Below are positions 18,597 through 26,830 of a DNA stretch of 64,000 nucleotides, piece after piece. Made by a program: the position numbers and the translations under genes. Source of the stretch: Myxococcales bacterium (lineage in GTDB: Bacteria > Myxococcota_A > Polyangia > Polyangiales > Polyangiaceae). Below the pieces are notes generated by a model. That model made no database searches and was not told the origin of the DNA. It worked only from the letters and a program-made list of their open reading frames with translations. The stretch's first letter is position 1; every line of letters begins with the position of its first letter. The DNA lies in the NCBI GenBank assembly GCA_016703425.1, contig JADJCA010000009.1, forward strand, positions 186,001 to 250,000. The letters run 5' to 3'.

Positions 18597-19796
18597 ATGG
18601 ACATGACGATTGTTCTGGTCGGTGTACTCGTTCTCGTCGCCATTGGTTTCCTCCTCACGCGCAAGAAGCCGGCGCTGCCGGAGAGCACCGAGGCGTCGAA
18701 GGCGCCGCTGCCGGCGTCGAACAAGTCCGTGCCGACGAGGGATGCGGAGGCCCCCGCTTCGATCAAGGCGAAGCCCGAGCCCATCGACCTCCCCTCGGCG
18801 GACGTCCTCCCGGCCGCCGACTCTCTTCCCAAGGCGGAGGTCCCTGCGCCGGCCAAGGCGCGACCGCGCGACGTTGCGGGCCTGCGCAAGGGCCTGGCCC
18901 TCTCGCGCGGCGGCTTCATCGCTCGACTGACGGCGCTTGTCACGGGGAAGAAAGAGATCGATCCCGCGATTATCGAACAGCTCGAAGAGGTACTGCTTAC
19001 GAGCGACGTAGGCGTGAAGACGACGCACACGATCCTTGAGCGGCTGAAGGACGGCCTCAAGAAGAACGAACTGGCCGACTCCGACGCCGTGTGGAGCGCG
19101 CTGCGCGCCGAGGCGCTGCGCATACTCTCGCTCGACGGTGGTCCGCTCCGTTTCCCCGCCAAGCCAACGGTCGTCCTGATGGTGGGCGTCAATGGCGTCG
19201 GGAAGACCACCACCATTGGCAAGCTGGCCACGAGGTTCCACGGTGAGGGGCGATCGATCGTGCTCGGCGCGGGCGACACGTTCCGCGCGGCCGCCGTGCA
19301 GCAGCTCGAAGTGTGGGGCAAGCGCGTCGGCGTGGACGTCGTTCGGGGCAAGGAAGGCGCCGATCCGGGCTCCGTCGCCTTCGATGCCGCCACGAAGGCG
19401 ACGGAGAAGGGCGCGGACCTGCTCCTGCACGACACGGCGGGGCGTTTGCACACCAAAGCGCCGCTCATGGACGAAATCAAGAAGGTGCGAAAGTCGATCG
19501 CGAAGGCCCTCGACGGTGCGCCCCACGAGACCCTGCTCGTGCTGGACGCAACAACAGGTCAGAACGCGCTGACGCAAGCGGCGATGTTCAAAGAGGCCCT
19601 CGACATCACCGGCATCGTGCTGACGAAGCTGGACGGCACGGCCAAGGGTGGCATCGTCTTGGCCATCTGCGACGAGCTCAAGTTGCCCGTTCGCTACATC
19701 GGCTTGGGCGAGCGCGCAGAAGATCTGCGCGAGTTCTACCCCGAGGACTTCGTCGAGGCTCTCTTCGGCAAGGAAGACGAGGTCGCGGCCGCCTGA
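18597..19796 (+). CDS. ftsY: Signal recognition particle receptor FtsY
   Basis: 399 residues. FtsY is the SRP receptor GTPase that docks ribosome-nascent chain complexes at the inner membrane. An N-terminal hydrophobic helix (MTIVLVGVLVLVAIGFLLT) is followed by an acidic/Pro-rich linker of about 80 residues and the NG domain. Motifs seen are G1 NGVGKTTTIGKLATR (about residues 198-212), DTFRAAAVQQLEVW, the G3 DTAGR box and G4 TKLDGTAKGG. An N-terminal TM helix is unlike E. coli FtsY but common in other phyla. A TATAGT box at 18538-18543 could be the -10, though no good -35 accompanies it. Confidence 0.97.
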   Translation: MDMTIVLVGVLVLVAIGFLLTRKKPALPESTEASKAPLPASNKSVPTRDAEAPASIKAKPEPIDLPSADVLPAADSLPKAEVPAPAKARPRDVAGLRKGLALSRGGFIARLTALVTGKKEIDPAIIEQLEEVLLTSDVGVKTTHTILERLKDGLKKNELADSDAVWSALRAEALRILSLDGGPLRFPAKPTVVLMVGVNGVGKTTTIGKLATRFHGEGRSIVLGAGDTFRAAAVQQLEVWGKRVGVDVVRGKEGADPGSVAFDAATKATEKGADLLLHDTAGRLHTKAPLMDEIKKVRKSIAKALDGAPHETLLVLDATTGQNALTQAAMFKEALDITGIVLTKLDGTAKGGIVLAICDELKLPVRYIGLGERAEDLREFYPEDFVEALFGKEDEVAAA

Positions 19797-19851
19797 ACCC
19801 CCCGTCTGCCAGCTGGGAAAGCGTGGCCCGCGAAACGATTCGCATTTGAGA

Positions 19852-19881
19852 TTGATTGTGTCGGAACGGGCGTGGTAGATT
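19852..19881 (+). promoter_or_regulatory. Possible promoter of the outer-membrane barrel gene pair
   Basis: TTGATT (19852-19857) and TAGATT (19876-19881) are separated by 18 bp, in an A/T-richer gap, about 100 bp before the start at 19982. Confidence 0.4.
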
Positions 19882-19981
19882 CTCGCCCACTCTTGCGACT
19901 CACCTGATTCCTCAATTCTTTTCAATACTTAGGACACCTAGCGCAGGTCGCGGCAGGTGAGTGGATGCGGAAGGGATTGCG

Positions 19982-21037
19982 ATGAAGCAAACCAAGCCCG
20001 ACGGGCAGCTGTCCTCGGGACAATCACGCAAGTGTGCGGCGTTTGAGCGTTGTCAGCGACGCACGCCTGTGGAGCGTTGGGGCAAGTCCGCCCTCTCGGC
20101 GATTCTGTGCCTGGGGCTCGCCCTCTGGGGCTCCGACGCATTGGCGCAGAAGAAGGGTGGCAAGCCCAAGCCCGCGCCAGCGGCCCCCGCCGCTGCGCCG
20201 GCCGCGCCCGCCGGGGGAGAAATCTCCCTCGACGAGGAGCCCGCGAAGCCCACCGCCGATACTCCTGCCGCCCCCGCCGCCGCCGCCGGCGGCGAAGGGG
20301 GCATCTGTGAGATCGACCCCTCCGCGTGTCCCAAGGCGGAAGACGTCAAGAAGGCTGCTGGCCGCGAGGTCAAGCAGGACCTCTACGCCGTCCAGCAGAT
20401 CTACGCGCTCCGTGCGCGCCGCGTCGAGCTCAACCCGTATTGGTCGCAGACCCTCAACGACCAGTTCGTGGCGCACCCGGGGCCCGGCCTCGCGCTCAAC
20501 TACTACCTGTCGAACGTCCTCGCGATCGGCCTGAACGGCACCTACTACACGAACTTCGATTCGTCGTTCAACGCCGACGTCCGCCGCTCGGCGCGCGTCG
20601 CGGTGCCCCTCAACGAGTACCTCGCGAACGCGAACCTCAACTTCAGCTACGTGCCCGTCTACGGAAAGTTCGCGGGCTTCGGCGACTTCATTTTCCACTT
20701 CGACGCCTACGTCGTCGGCGGCGTCGGTGGCCTGTGGACGCGCCCCATCGCCGTCATCGATCCGGACAACCGCAAGTTCGATTGGAAGCCGAAGATCGCG
20801 TTCAACGCGGGCGTCGGACTCCGCATCTTCTTCAATCGTTGGTTCGCGGCGATGCTCGAAGTGCGCGACTACGTCTACCAAGAGGAGCTTGAGAGTCTTA
20901 CCCTCGCGGCGACCCAACAGAAGCAGCAGGATCCCGGCACTTGGTTCGGTGACAAGCAACTCACCAACAACGTTCAGGCTCAGCTCGGCATCAGCGTGTT
21001 CTTGCCGTTCAGCTGGGAGTACCGGCTTCCCAAATGA
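19982..21037 (+). CDS. Outer-membrane beta-barrel protein (GltA/GltB-like candidate)
   Basis: 351 residues from ATG 19982, with GGAAGGG 7 nt upstream. The signal peptide has an unusually long basic n-region and ends at SDALA. A Pro/Ala/Lys linker of about 60 residues (including ISLDEEPAKPTADTPA) leads to a barrel with alternating strands (ALNYYLSNVLAIGLNGTYYT, NANLNFSYVPVYGKFAGFGD, FNAGVGLRIFFNRWFAAMLE), ending in an aromatic strand. It matches the outer-membrane beta-barrel domain family expanded in delta-proteobacterial lineages, to which GltA and GltB of Myxococcus belong. Being 7 kb from a gltD-G-like operon makes a Glt role plausible but unproven. Confidence 0.75.
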   Translation: MKQTKPDGQLSSGQSRKCAAFERCQRRTPVERWGKSALSAILCLGLALWGSDALAQKKGGKPKPAPAAPAAAPAAPAGGEISLDEEPAKPTADTPAAPAAAAGGEGGICEIDPSACPKAEDVKKAAGREVKQDLYAVQQIYALRARRVELNPYWSQTLNDQFVAHPGPGLALNYYLSNVLAIGLNGTYYTNFDSSFNADVRRSARVAVPLNEYLANANLNFSYVPVYGKFAGFGDFIFHFDAYVVGGVGGLWTRPIAVIDPDNRKFDWKPKIAFNAGVGLRIFFNRWFAAMLEVRDYVYQEELESLTLAATQQKQQDPGTWFGDKQLTNNVQAQLGISVFLPFSWEYRLPK

Positions 21038-21093
21038 CGTCCCAAGCAACGCGATTCGACGCTCGTGATCCGAAGAGCGAAAGCAGGACTGCG

Positions 21094-21966
21094 ATGAACA
21101 GGCGAACGGTCACGCGGTCGTTGGTGGCACTGGCCGTAGGGGGGCTTGCCCTCGTCGGCGCGTCGCAACCGGCGGCGGCTCAAGAAATTCAGATCACCGG
21201 GCCGCTGGCAGGCGCCCCCGCCGTGCGCAAGCTGCGATTGCACCGTGAGGGTCGCTTCGAGGTGGCCCCGGCCGTCTCGTTCACCTTGCTCGACGAGTAC
21301 CGGCGAACGTTGTTCGCTGGCGGCCGGCTCCAGTACAACGTGAAGGACTGGCTTGGCATCGGCGTCTGGGGTGCGTTTGGCGCGCTTCAAACAACCACCG
21401 ACCTCACGGACCAGATCGACAAGCAGGCGCTCCGTAACTCGCGAACCGCGTCGAACGTCTCGGGCAAGCCGGGCGCCGATCAGTTCAAGAGCCAGGTTGG
21501 CCAAATCGATTGGGTCGCGGCGCCCCAGGTGCAGTTCGTCCCCTTCCGCGGCAAGCTGTCGCTGTTCCAGAACATCTTCGTCGACACCGACGCGTACCTG
21601 CACCTCGGCGTGGCGTTCGCTGGCGTGAAAGAGCGCGGCGACTGTGGCGGACAAGGCCAGCCGCTCTGCACGACGCCCCAGTCCTTCACCGCCGTGAGTC
21701 GCACGGCTGTGGCGCCGACGTTCGGGCTCGGTCTCAACTTCTACACGGGCAACCTCGTCTCGATCGGCATCGAATACCGCGCGCTCCCGTTCTCCTGGAA
21801 CCGCGGCGGTTTCGACTCTCGCGGTGCGGGCCCCAACGGCAAGTACCCCAACGGCCTTGCCGGTAGCCCCGTGGTGAACTCCGAAGATCGGACCTTCAAG
21901 TTCAACCAGATGGTCACGCTGGCGGTTGGCTTCTCCCTCCCGACGAAGCCGAAGAGCAGCGACTAA
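21094..21966 (+). CDS. Outer-membrane beta-barrel protein, second of the pair
   Basis: 290 residues from ATG 21094, with AGGA upstream, giving the signal peptide SLVALAVGGLALVGASQPAA. An in-frame ATG at 21034 overlaps the previous stop (ATGA) and would add 20 residues before the signal. Strands are evident (GRFEVAPAVSFTLLDEYRRT, GGRLQYNVKDWLGIGVWGAF, SIGIEYRALPFSWNRGGF). A Cys pair (CGGQGQPLC) probably forms a loop disulfide. It looks like a diverged tandem paralogue of the preceding barrel, co-transcribed with it, and may form the outer-membrane part of the Glt-like machine. Confidence 0.75.
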   Translation: MNRRTVTRSLVALAVGGLALVGASQPAAAQEIQITGPLAGAPAVRKLRLHREGRFEVAPAVSFTLLDEYRRTLFAGGRLQYNVKDWLGIGVWGAFGALQTTTDLTDQIDKQALRNSRTASNVSGKPGADQFKSQVGQIDWVAAPQVQFVPFRGKLSLFQNIFVDTDAYLHLGVAFAGVKERGDCGGQGQPLCTTPQSFTAVSRTAVAPTFGLGLNFYTGNLVSIGIEYRALPFSWNRGGFDSRGAGPNGKYPNGLAGSPVVNSEDRTFKFNQMVTLAVGFSLPTKPKSSD

Positions 21967-22122
21967 CGCTGCCACCGGCGTACCGATGGGCGCGGACTCG
22001 ACCTTCGAGTCCGCGTTTCGTCATTTCGGGCCTTGGAAATTTCAAAACGGATCTGGCGAGGGTGCGACCTGCGCATTAACCTGCCAGCCTTCCGTGGTCG
22101 TCCGCGGTGAGGGATTCTCCGA

Positions 22123-22860
22123 ATGGGCCTTTTCGATCTCTTCAAGGGCGGCGCCAAAGGTGGCGACGGCAAAGCCTCGTCGGCTGTCCAGAAATACGCC
22201 GACACCGCTACGGCAAAGCGCGCGCAAACGTACGAGCGGCAAGAAGCCATCGGCAAGCTGTGCGACATCGGTACCGTTGAAGCGGCCGCTGCTCTGCTGA
22301 AGCGCTTCACGTTCCAGATTGATCCGTCGATCACGGACCAGGAGGAGAAAGAGACCGCGTTTCGCGGCATCCTCGCGGTGGGCCCTGAGGTGCTTCCTGC
22401 CGTCCGCACGTTCGCGCAAAAGGCCGAGAGCCTCAGCTGGCCAATGCGCGTCGTGAAGGAGCTCGTCTCGGAGGATGACTACGTTCGTGAGCTCCTCGCG
22501 TGGCTCGCCCGATGGGACACCGAATACGCCAAGTTCATCGACCCGAAGTTGCAGATTCTCGCTGCTCTCGAGGACCACAAGCATGGTGAAATCCGTGCTG
22601 CCGTGGAGCGCTTCCTCGAGGACGTGAACGAGCCGGCCCGCTTCCACGCGGTCACGGCGCTCTTCGTCCAAGAAGACCCGGCCGCGGCGACGTCCCTCGC
22701 GAGGGCGCTCGCAGCGGAAGAGAGCTTCCGCGTGAAGAACAAGATCGTCGACGGGTTTGCGAGCCGCGGCTGGCTCGTCCCCGAAGACCTGCGCGACGTC
22801 GTGGCCTCCGCGCTGCCGCCCGGCGCGGCCATGGCATCGGACGGCGCGCTGCGCCGCTGA
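22123..22860 (+). CDS. HEAT-repeat domain protein
   Basis: 245 residues, no signal peptide, starting MGLFDLFKGGAKGG after a GAGGG box. Helical pairs match HEAT/armadillo-like repeats (AKRAQTYERQEAIGKLCDIG, VEAAAALLKRF, IRAAVERFLEDVNEPARFHA). A cytosolic adaptor role is likely; no catalytic motif is seen. It is convergent with the MXAN_5187-type gene across a hairpin. Confidence 0.8.
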   Translation: MGLFDLFKGGAKGGDGKASSAVQKYADTATAKRAQTYERQEAIGKLCDIGTVEAAAALLKRFTFQIDPSITDQEEKETAFRGILAVGPEVLPAVRTFAQKAESLSWPMRVVKELVSEDDYVRELLAWLARWDTEYAKFIDPKLQILAALEDHKHGEIRAAVERFLEDVNEPARFHAVTALFVQEDPAAATSLARALAAEESFRVKNKIVDGFASRGWLVPEDLRDVVASALPPGAAMASDGALRR

Positions 22861-22892
22861 GTCACTGGCGCGAGCAAGACCACAAAATGGGA

Positions 22893-22922
22893 GAGGGCCG
22901 CGTCCCTTTGGAAGCGGCCCTC
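22893..22922. terminator. Bidirectional hairpin between convergent genes
   Basis: A perfect 9-bp stem gagggccgc / gcggccctc with a 12-nt loop sits between stops at 22860 (+) and 22946 (-). On the minus strand it is followed by TCCCATTTTG, a weak U-rich tract. Confidence 0.45.
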
Positions 22923-22945
22923 GGTGGCGTCGTTGCGCTAGCGGC

Positions 22946-24403
22946 TCACCCCAGCGGGATAGCCAACAGGACGACCTCGCGGCCTCGCGTCTGCACCCGG
23001 TAGCGAACAGGCTTGCCGTACTTCGAGCTGGCGTCTTGCTCCATGCCTTGGATGCGCTGACGGAACGCGGCGTCGGTGATGTGATCGACGGCCTCGCCGA
23101 GGGCGCGCTTCGCGCTGATGTACTCGCGGTAAATGCGCGCGTAATATTGCTCGGTGGGTTCACTTGCGAGCGCCTGAAGCGCCGCGGCATCCATTCCTTC
23201 GGTGCCGTCACCGCCGCCCTTGTCGACGGACATCGCGTCTGAAAAATTCGCCGCCGTGGGTGCCTTGGAAGCGCGCCCTTCTTCGTCGGTGGTGTCTTCC
23301 TCGATGCCCATGAGCTGGTTGAGCAGCTGGTCGATCCGATAGGCGAGCCCGCCGAGATCCGGGTGGTCGAGCTGGAACCGCTTGTCGGTCTGCCCATTGA
23401 GGATGGCGAGCAGGCCCTCCTCAAGCGTCGTGATGGGGCCGGTGATGAAGTTGCCTAGCAACCAGCCGGCGATGATGACCATCACGAGGCCAAGCACGGT
23501 GGCGCCCCCAATAAGGGGCAAGAGCATCCCGCTGATGTCCTCGAGGAACGAGGCCGGCACGGCGGCCACCACGGCGACGCGCTTGCCGTCACCAAATCCC
23601 TCGATGGGCGAGGCGGAGACCACAATCTTTCCAGCGACTTCCGCCGACGCGGCCGAGCCGCTCGAGATGGCGTTCTTGACGTTGCCCTTGGCGGGGCCCT
23701 GAATCGCTTGCGCGAGCTCCTCGGCCGCCTGCGACGAGCTGGCCACGACGTTCACGGCGTCGCCGGCGAGCATGACCATCTTGAGGCCCTTGCCGGTCAC
23801 GGCTTCGCTCACGCGAGAGAGTTCGTCGTTGAGCGTGAAGCCAGCGGCAATCGCGCCGACGAGCTTGCCCCCCTCATCACGAACGGGGGCGTAGGAGGCG
23901 AGGTATTGGTCGTTGCGGGCGGCGTTGATCCACACGTCGGAGCCGCTGGTCCCGGCCGAGAGCGCCTGCTTGAGACCGGGGTAGAGCGTCGCAAGATCGT
24001 CGCCTCGGCCGAGGTTTGAGCCGTTTCGGCCGATGCTCTTGCCCTGCGCGTCGATGAGAACAACGAGCGAAGGAACTGCCCCTTGAAAGACGGCCACCTG
24101 CTTGGCAGCGGCCAAAACCCCGTCGCATAGCGCCGTTGCGGCATCGGCCCGAGCCGAGGGGCTCGCCTTGGCGAGGACCTCCATCGTGGCGGCTTCACCG
24201 GCTTTTCCGGCAAGCCAGCGCTCCATCCGAAGGCCATCGAGCTGCAACCGCGCCGAGGCCGACTGGGCGTCGCGCTTGGCGGCGGCCGCCGTTGCTGCGG
24301 AATTGCTCGATGCCGATACGAGGGTTCCTCGCACCAGGGCAAAGGCCAGAATTCCGATCAAGACGACGATCACTGCGTTGACGGCGATGATCTTGTTTCG
24401 CAT
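22946..24403 (-). CDS. MXAN_5187-type membrane sensor (cache-like, HAMP region, MXAN_5187 C-terminal domain)
   Basis: 485 residues from ATG 24403; an upstream TTG would add 14 residues. TM1 is at 3-25 (KIIAVNAVIVVLIGILAFAL). A periplasmic domain of about 260 residues resembles double-cache sensors (VVLIDAQGKSIGRNGSNLGR, YLASYAPVRDEGGKLVGAIA). TM2 is at about 295-320 (LIGGATVLGLVMVIIAGWLL), followed by a HAMP-like stretch (ITGPITTLEEGLLAILNG). The C-terminus (EQYYARIYREYISAKRALGE, FRQRIQGMEQDASSKYGKPV) fits the MXAN_5187 C-terminal family, which lacks kinase or MCP output. A sensory role is inferred. Confidence 0.85.
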   Translation of the reverse strand: MRNKIIAVNAVIVVLIGILAFALVRGTLVSASSNSAATAAAAKRDAQSASARLQLDGLRMERWLAGKAGEAATMEVLAKASPSARADAATALCDGVLAAAKQVAVFQGAVPSLVVLIDAQGKSIGRNGSNLGRGDDLATLYPGLKQALSAGTSGSDVWINAARNDQYLASYAPVRDEGGKLVGAIAAGFTLNDELSRVSEAVTGKGLKMVMLAGDAVNVVASSSQAAEELAQAIQGPAKGNVKNAISSGSAASAEVAGKIVVSASPIEGFGDGKRVAVVAAVPASFLEDISGMLLPLIGGATVLGLVMVIIAGWLLGNFITGPITTLEEGLLAILNGQTDKRFQLDHPDLGGLAYRIDQLLNQLMGIEEDTTDEEGRASKAPTAANFSDAMSVDKGGGDGTEGMDAAALQALASEPTEQYYARIYREYISAKRALGEAVDHITDAAFRQRIQGMEQDASSKYGKPVRYRVQTRGREVVLLAIPLG

Positions 24404-24686
24404 GGGTGTTCGGCTCTCCGTACGCCGACTGGCGGCGATCCCCAACGAGACCGTGAAAATTCACGGGCGGGCCGGGGGATCACGCTCGAAAGCGCTCGTT
24501 TCAGCGAATTCGCCGGGCTCTCTGCGACATCCGATGCCTAAAGCCCGAGCGGTGAACACGCTAACACCCGCCCGGGATTCGCCGCAACATCGCTCGATCG
24601 GGGGGTGGCGTTGACACGCCGGTCTGGGAGGTCATCCGCTGCGGGCCATGGCCGGGATGCGAGCACCCTGATAGAACCGTTGAGCG

Positions 24687-25712
24687 ATGGCGTCTGCTGT
24701 GGACCTGCTGGTCTTGGACGATCCGCGTTTCGACGCCCATCGCGCCAGCGGCGCCCACCCAGAGCGGCCCGAGCGACTCACGGCGGCCCGGGCAGCGCTC
24801 GCCTCCTCGGGGCGGACGACAGCGCCCGTGCTCGCGCGGGCGGTGACGCGCACCGAGGCCGAGGCGATCCATCACGCCGAGTACGTGGACGTGCTCCACG
24901 GACTGCGGGGCAAGAGCGCGCAGGTCGACGGCGACACCTTCGTTGCGCCGGGGAGCGTCGACGCGGCGGAGCTGGCGGCCGGCGGTCTCGTCGAGCTGGT
25001 CGATCAACTCTTGGCGGGCACGACGACCAAAGGGCTCGCGTTGGTGAGGCCGCCGGGACATCACGCTCGGCCAAGTGGCGGCATGGGATTCTGCCTGCTC
25101 AACAACGTGGCGATTGCCGCCGCGCACGCTCGTCGTCGGGGGGTCAAGCGCGTCCTCGTGCTGGATTGGGACGTGCACCATGGCAACGGGACCCAAGACG
25201 CGTTCTTCGGCGATCCGTCGGTCCTCTACGCCTCGACGCACCAGTTTCCGTTTTACCCTGGTACCGGCGCCGCGCTGGAGCGCGGCTCGGGCGATGGCTA
25301 CGGCTACACCGTGAACGTTCCGCTCTTGGCCGGCGGCGGCGATGCCGTGTACCGCGCCGCCTTCGAGCGCGTCCTCCTCCCGGTCATCGAAGCTTATGCG
25401 CCGGAGCTCGTGCTCGTCAGCGCGGGCTTCGACCCTGCGCTGCGCGATCCGCTCGCCGGCATGGAGCTCTCCGCCGCGGCCTTCGGCTGGATGGCGGCGA
25501 GCCTCGCGAAGGCCGCCGACGCGTCGGCGCAAGGCCGCATGGCGCTGGTGCTCGAGGGCGGCTACGACCTGCCCTCCCTCGAAGCCGGCCTGCGAGCGGC
25601 CATCGATGGCATGGTCGACAAGCGCGCGCCCGACATCGCGCGTGACGCGGATGCCGTCGACGTAAGCCGTTCGGCGATGGTCGCGAAAGAGTTCTGGCGA
25701 GCGGTGACGTGA
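24687..25712 (+). CDS. Histone deacetylase / acetoin utilisation (AcuC-type) family deacetylase
   Basis: 341 residues, the full arginase/deacetylase fold of class II HDAC-like bacterial proteins. Key motifs are HPERPERL near the N-terminus, the catalytic RPPGHHARPSGGMGFCLLNN, zinc-binding DWDVHHGNGT, and the C-terminal LVLEGGYDL. Known relatives remove acetyl groups from lysines, acetylpolyamines or acetoin-related substrates; the substrate here is unknown. The stop overlaps the next start by 4 bp (GTGA), so the following lipoprotein is translationally coupled. Confidence 0.93.
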   Translation: MASAVDLLVLDDPRFDAHRASGAHPERPERLTAARAALASSGRTTAPVLARAVTRTEAEAIHHAEYVDVLHGLRGKSAQVDGDTFVAPGSVDAAELAAGGLVELVDQLLAGTTTKGLALVRPPGHHARPSGGMGFCLLNNVAIAAAHARRRGVKRVLVLDWDVHHGNGTQDAFFGDPSVLYASTHQFPFYPGTGAALERGSGDGYGYTVNVPLLAGGGDAVYRAAFERVLLPVIEAYAPELVLVSAGFDPALRDPLAGMELSAAAFGWMAASLAKAADASAQGRMALVLEGGYDLPSLEAGLRAAIDGMVDKRAPDIARDADAVDVSRSAMVAKEFWRAVT

Positions 25713-26788
25713 GCTCGCGCCGGGCGCAGCGACCGCGAGCCCTCGCCGCTTGGCTCGCCTTTGGCGCGTGCCTCGCCAGTTGCTCGGAGACGCGCGAGAC
25801 GGCCCGCGCGCCGCGCGCCGAGGCGCTCGCAACCACGAGCGGGCCGTTGCCGTCGGCGGCGCCGACCTCGACTGCCGACGCTGGCCCCGATTCGAGCACT
25901 GGCGCGGGCAGAGGCTCGACGGAAGACGATGCAAAGCGCTTGAGCGTTCGCTTTCGTCGCGCCAGCCTCCCCGTCGAGCCCTGCGCGGATGCCGCACCCG
26001 AGCGCCTCGCGACCTGCGTGTTCGAGCAGGGCTACGCTCCCGACACGAAGGCCGCGGCGCTCGCGCGCTCTCTTTTCGAGAAGACCGGTACCGTCGCGGG
26101 GCTTGGCGTTGCGGAGACGATGGACGGCGGGTTTCGCGGCGTGATCCAGCTGGTTCCCGCTCCGCCACTGGACAAGGACCGGCGCCACCTCGAGTGGGCT
26201 GCGGCGGCACTCATCGACATCGACGACACGTTGACGCGTGTGGAGGAGCGGGCCGGCGTTCGCTTCCGCTACCGGCGGGCACCCGAGCTCTTGCTCTTCT
26301 TCCGCTCCGTCGGCCGGACGACGCCGTCGGCCTTCGTCGTTGACGGCAACATCTCGTACAACGTCGCCGGGTCGCTCCTCAAAGACGAGAGCTCGGTGCG
26401 TGAGACGCTCGTGCACGAACTCTTTCACATCAATGACGAGGGTTGGTCCGAGGGCGCGCTGCAAGGCGACTACGCGGCGATCCTCACGCGCTGCTTTCCG
26501 AAGGGAAAGCTCGCGGCCACGACGACGGCCTGCCTTGCCCCCTACGCCCCCAACGACACGGTCGTCCGTGGCGGAACGTACTACGCGTTCCAGCGAGGCA
26601 ACGGCGAGAGCGTTCGCGAGTACGGCGCCGAGCTGGCGCTGCGTTGGTACAAGGAGCATCGCGCCATCGTGCGAGGCGAGGTGAGCCGAGCTGTCCCCTT
26701 TCGCTGCGGCCCCGAGGAGAACGCAAGGGCGTGGGCCGCCTTCACCAAGCGCTTCGCAAGTGGCGCCGACCTGACGCGGTGTCCTTAG
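25709..26788 (+). CDS. Lipoprotein with zincin-like HExxH motif
   Basis: 359 residues from GTG 25709, overlapping the HDAC stop. The lipoprotein signal is ALAAWLAFGACLASC. A Ser/Thr/Ala linker of about 50 residues is followed by a helical domain and LVHELFHINDEGW, an HExxH metalloprotease motif with downstream acidic residues (EGALQGDYAAIL) that could give the third zinc ligand. Disulfide-capable Cys pairs flank it. Family unknown; peptidase activity is inferred from the motif alone. Confidence 0.8.
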   Translation: MSSRRAQRPRALAAWLAFGACLASCSETRETARAPRAEALATTSGPLPSAAPTSTADAGPDSSTGAGRGSTEDDAKRLSVRFRRASLPVEPCADAAPERLATCVFEQGYAPDTKAAALARSLFEKTGTVAGLGVAETMDGGFRGVIQLVPAPPLDKDRRHLEWAAAALIDIDDTLTRVEERAGVRFRYRRAPELLLFFRSVGRTTPSAFVVDGNISYNVAGSLLKDESSVRETLVHELFHINDEGWSEGALQGDYAAILTRCFPKGKLAATTTACLAPYAPNDTVVRGGTYYAFQRGNGESVREYGAELALRWYKEHRAIVRGEVSRAVPFRCGPEENARAWAAFTKRFASGADLTRCP

Positions 26789-26830
26789 CGCGCTCTTTTT
26801 GAAGCGGCGCGTTCGCCCACTGAACCTGCC

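Noticed and set aside
18281..19925. Two long minus-strand frames (about 400 and 460 aa) over ftsY
   Set aside because: ftsY is unambiguous on the plus strand; the antisense frames lack any motif.
24404..24686. Hidden small gene or RNA in the 283-bp gap
   Set aside because: No frame with RBS or conserved pattern and no convincing hairpin was found; a TTGACA-like box there has no -10 at a workable distance.
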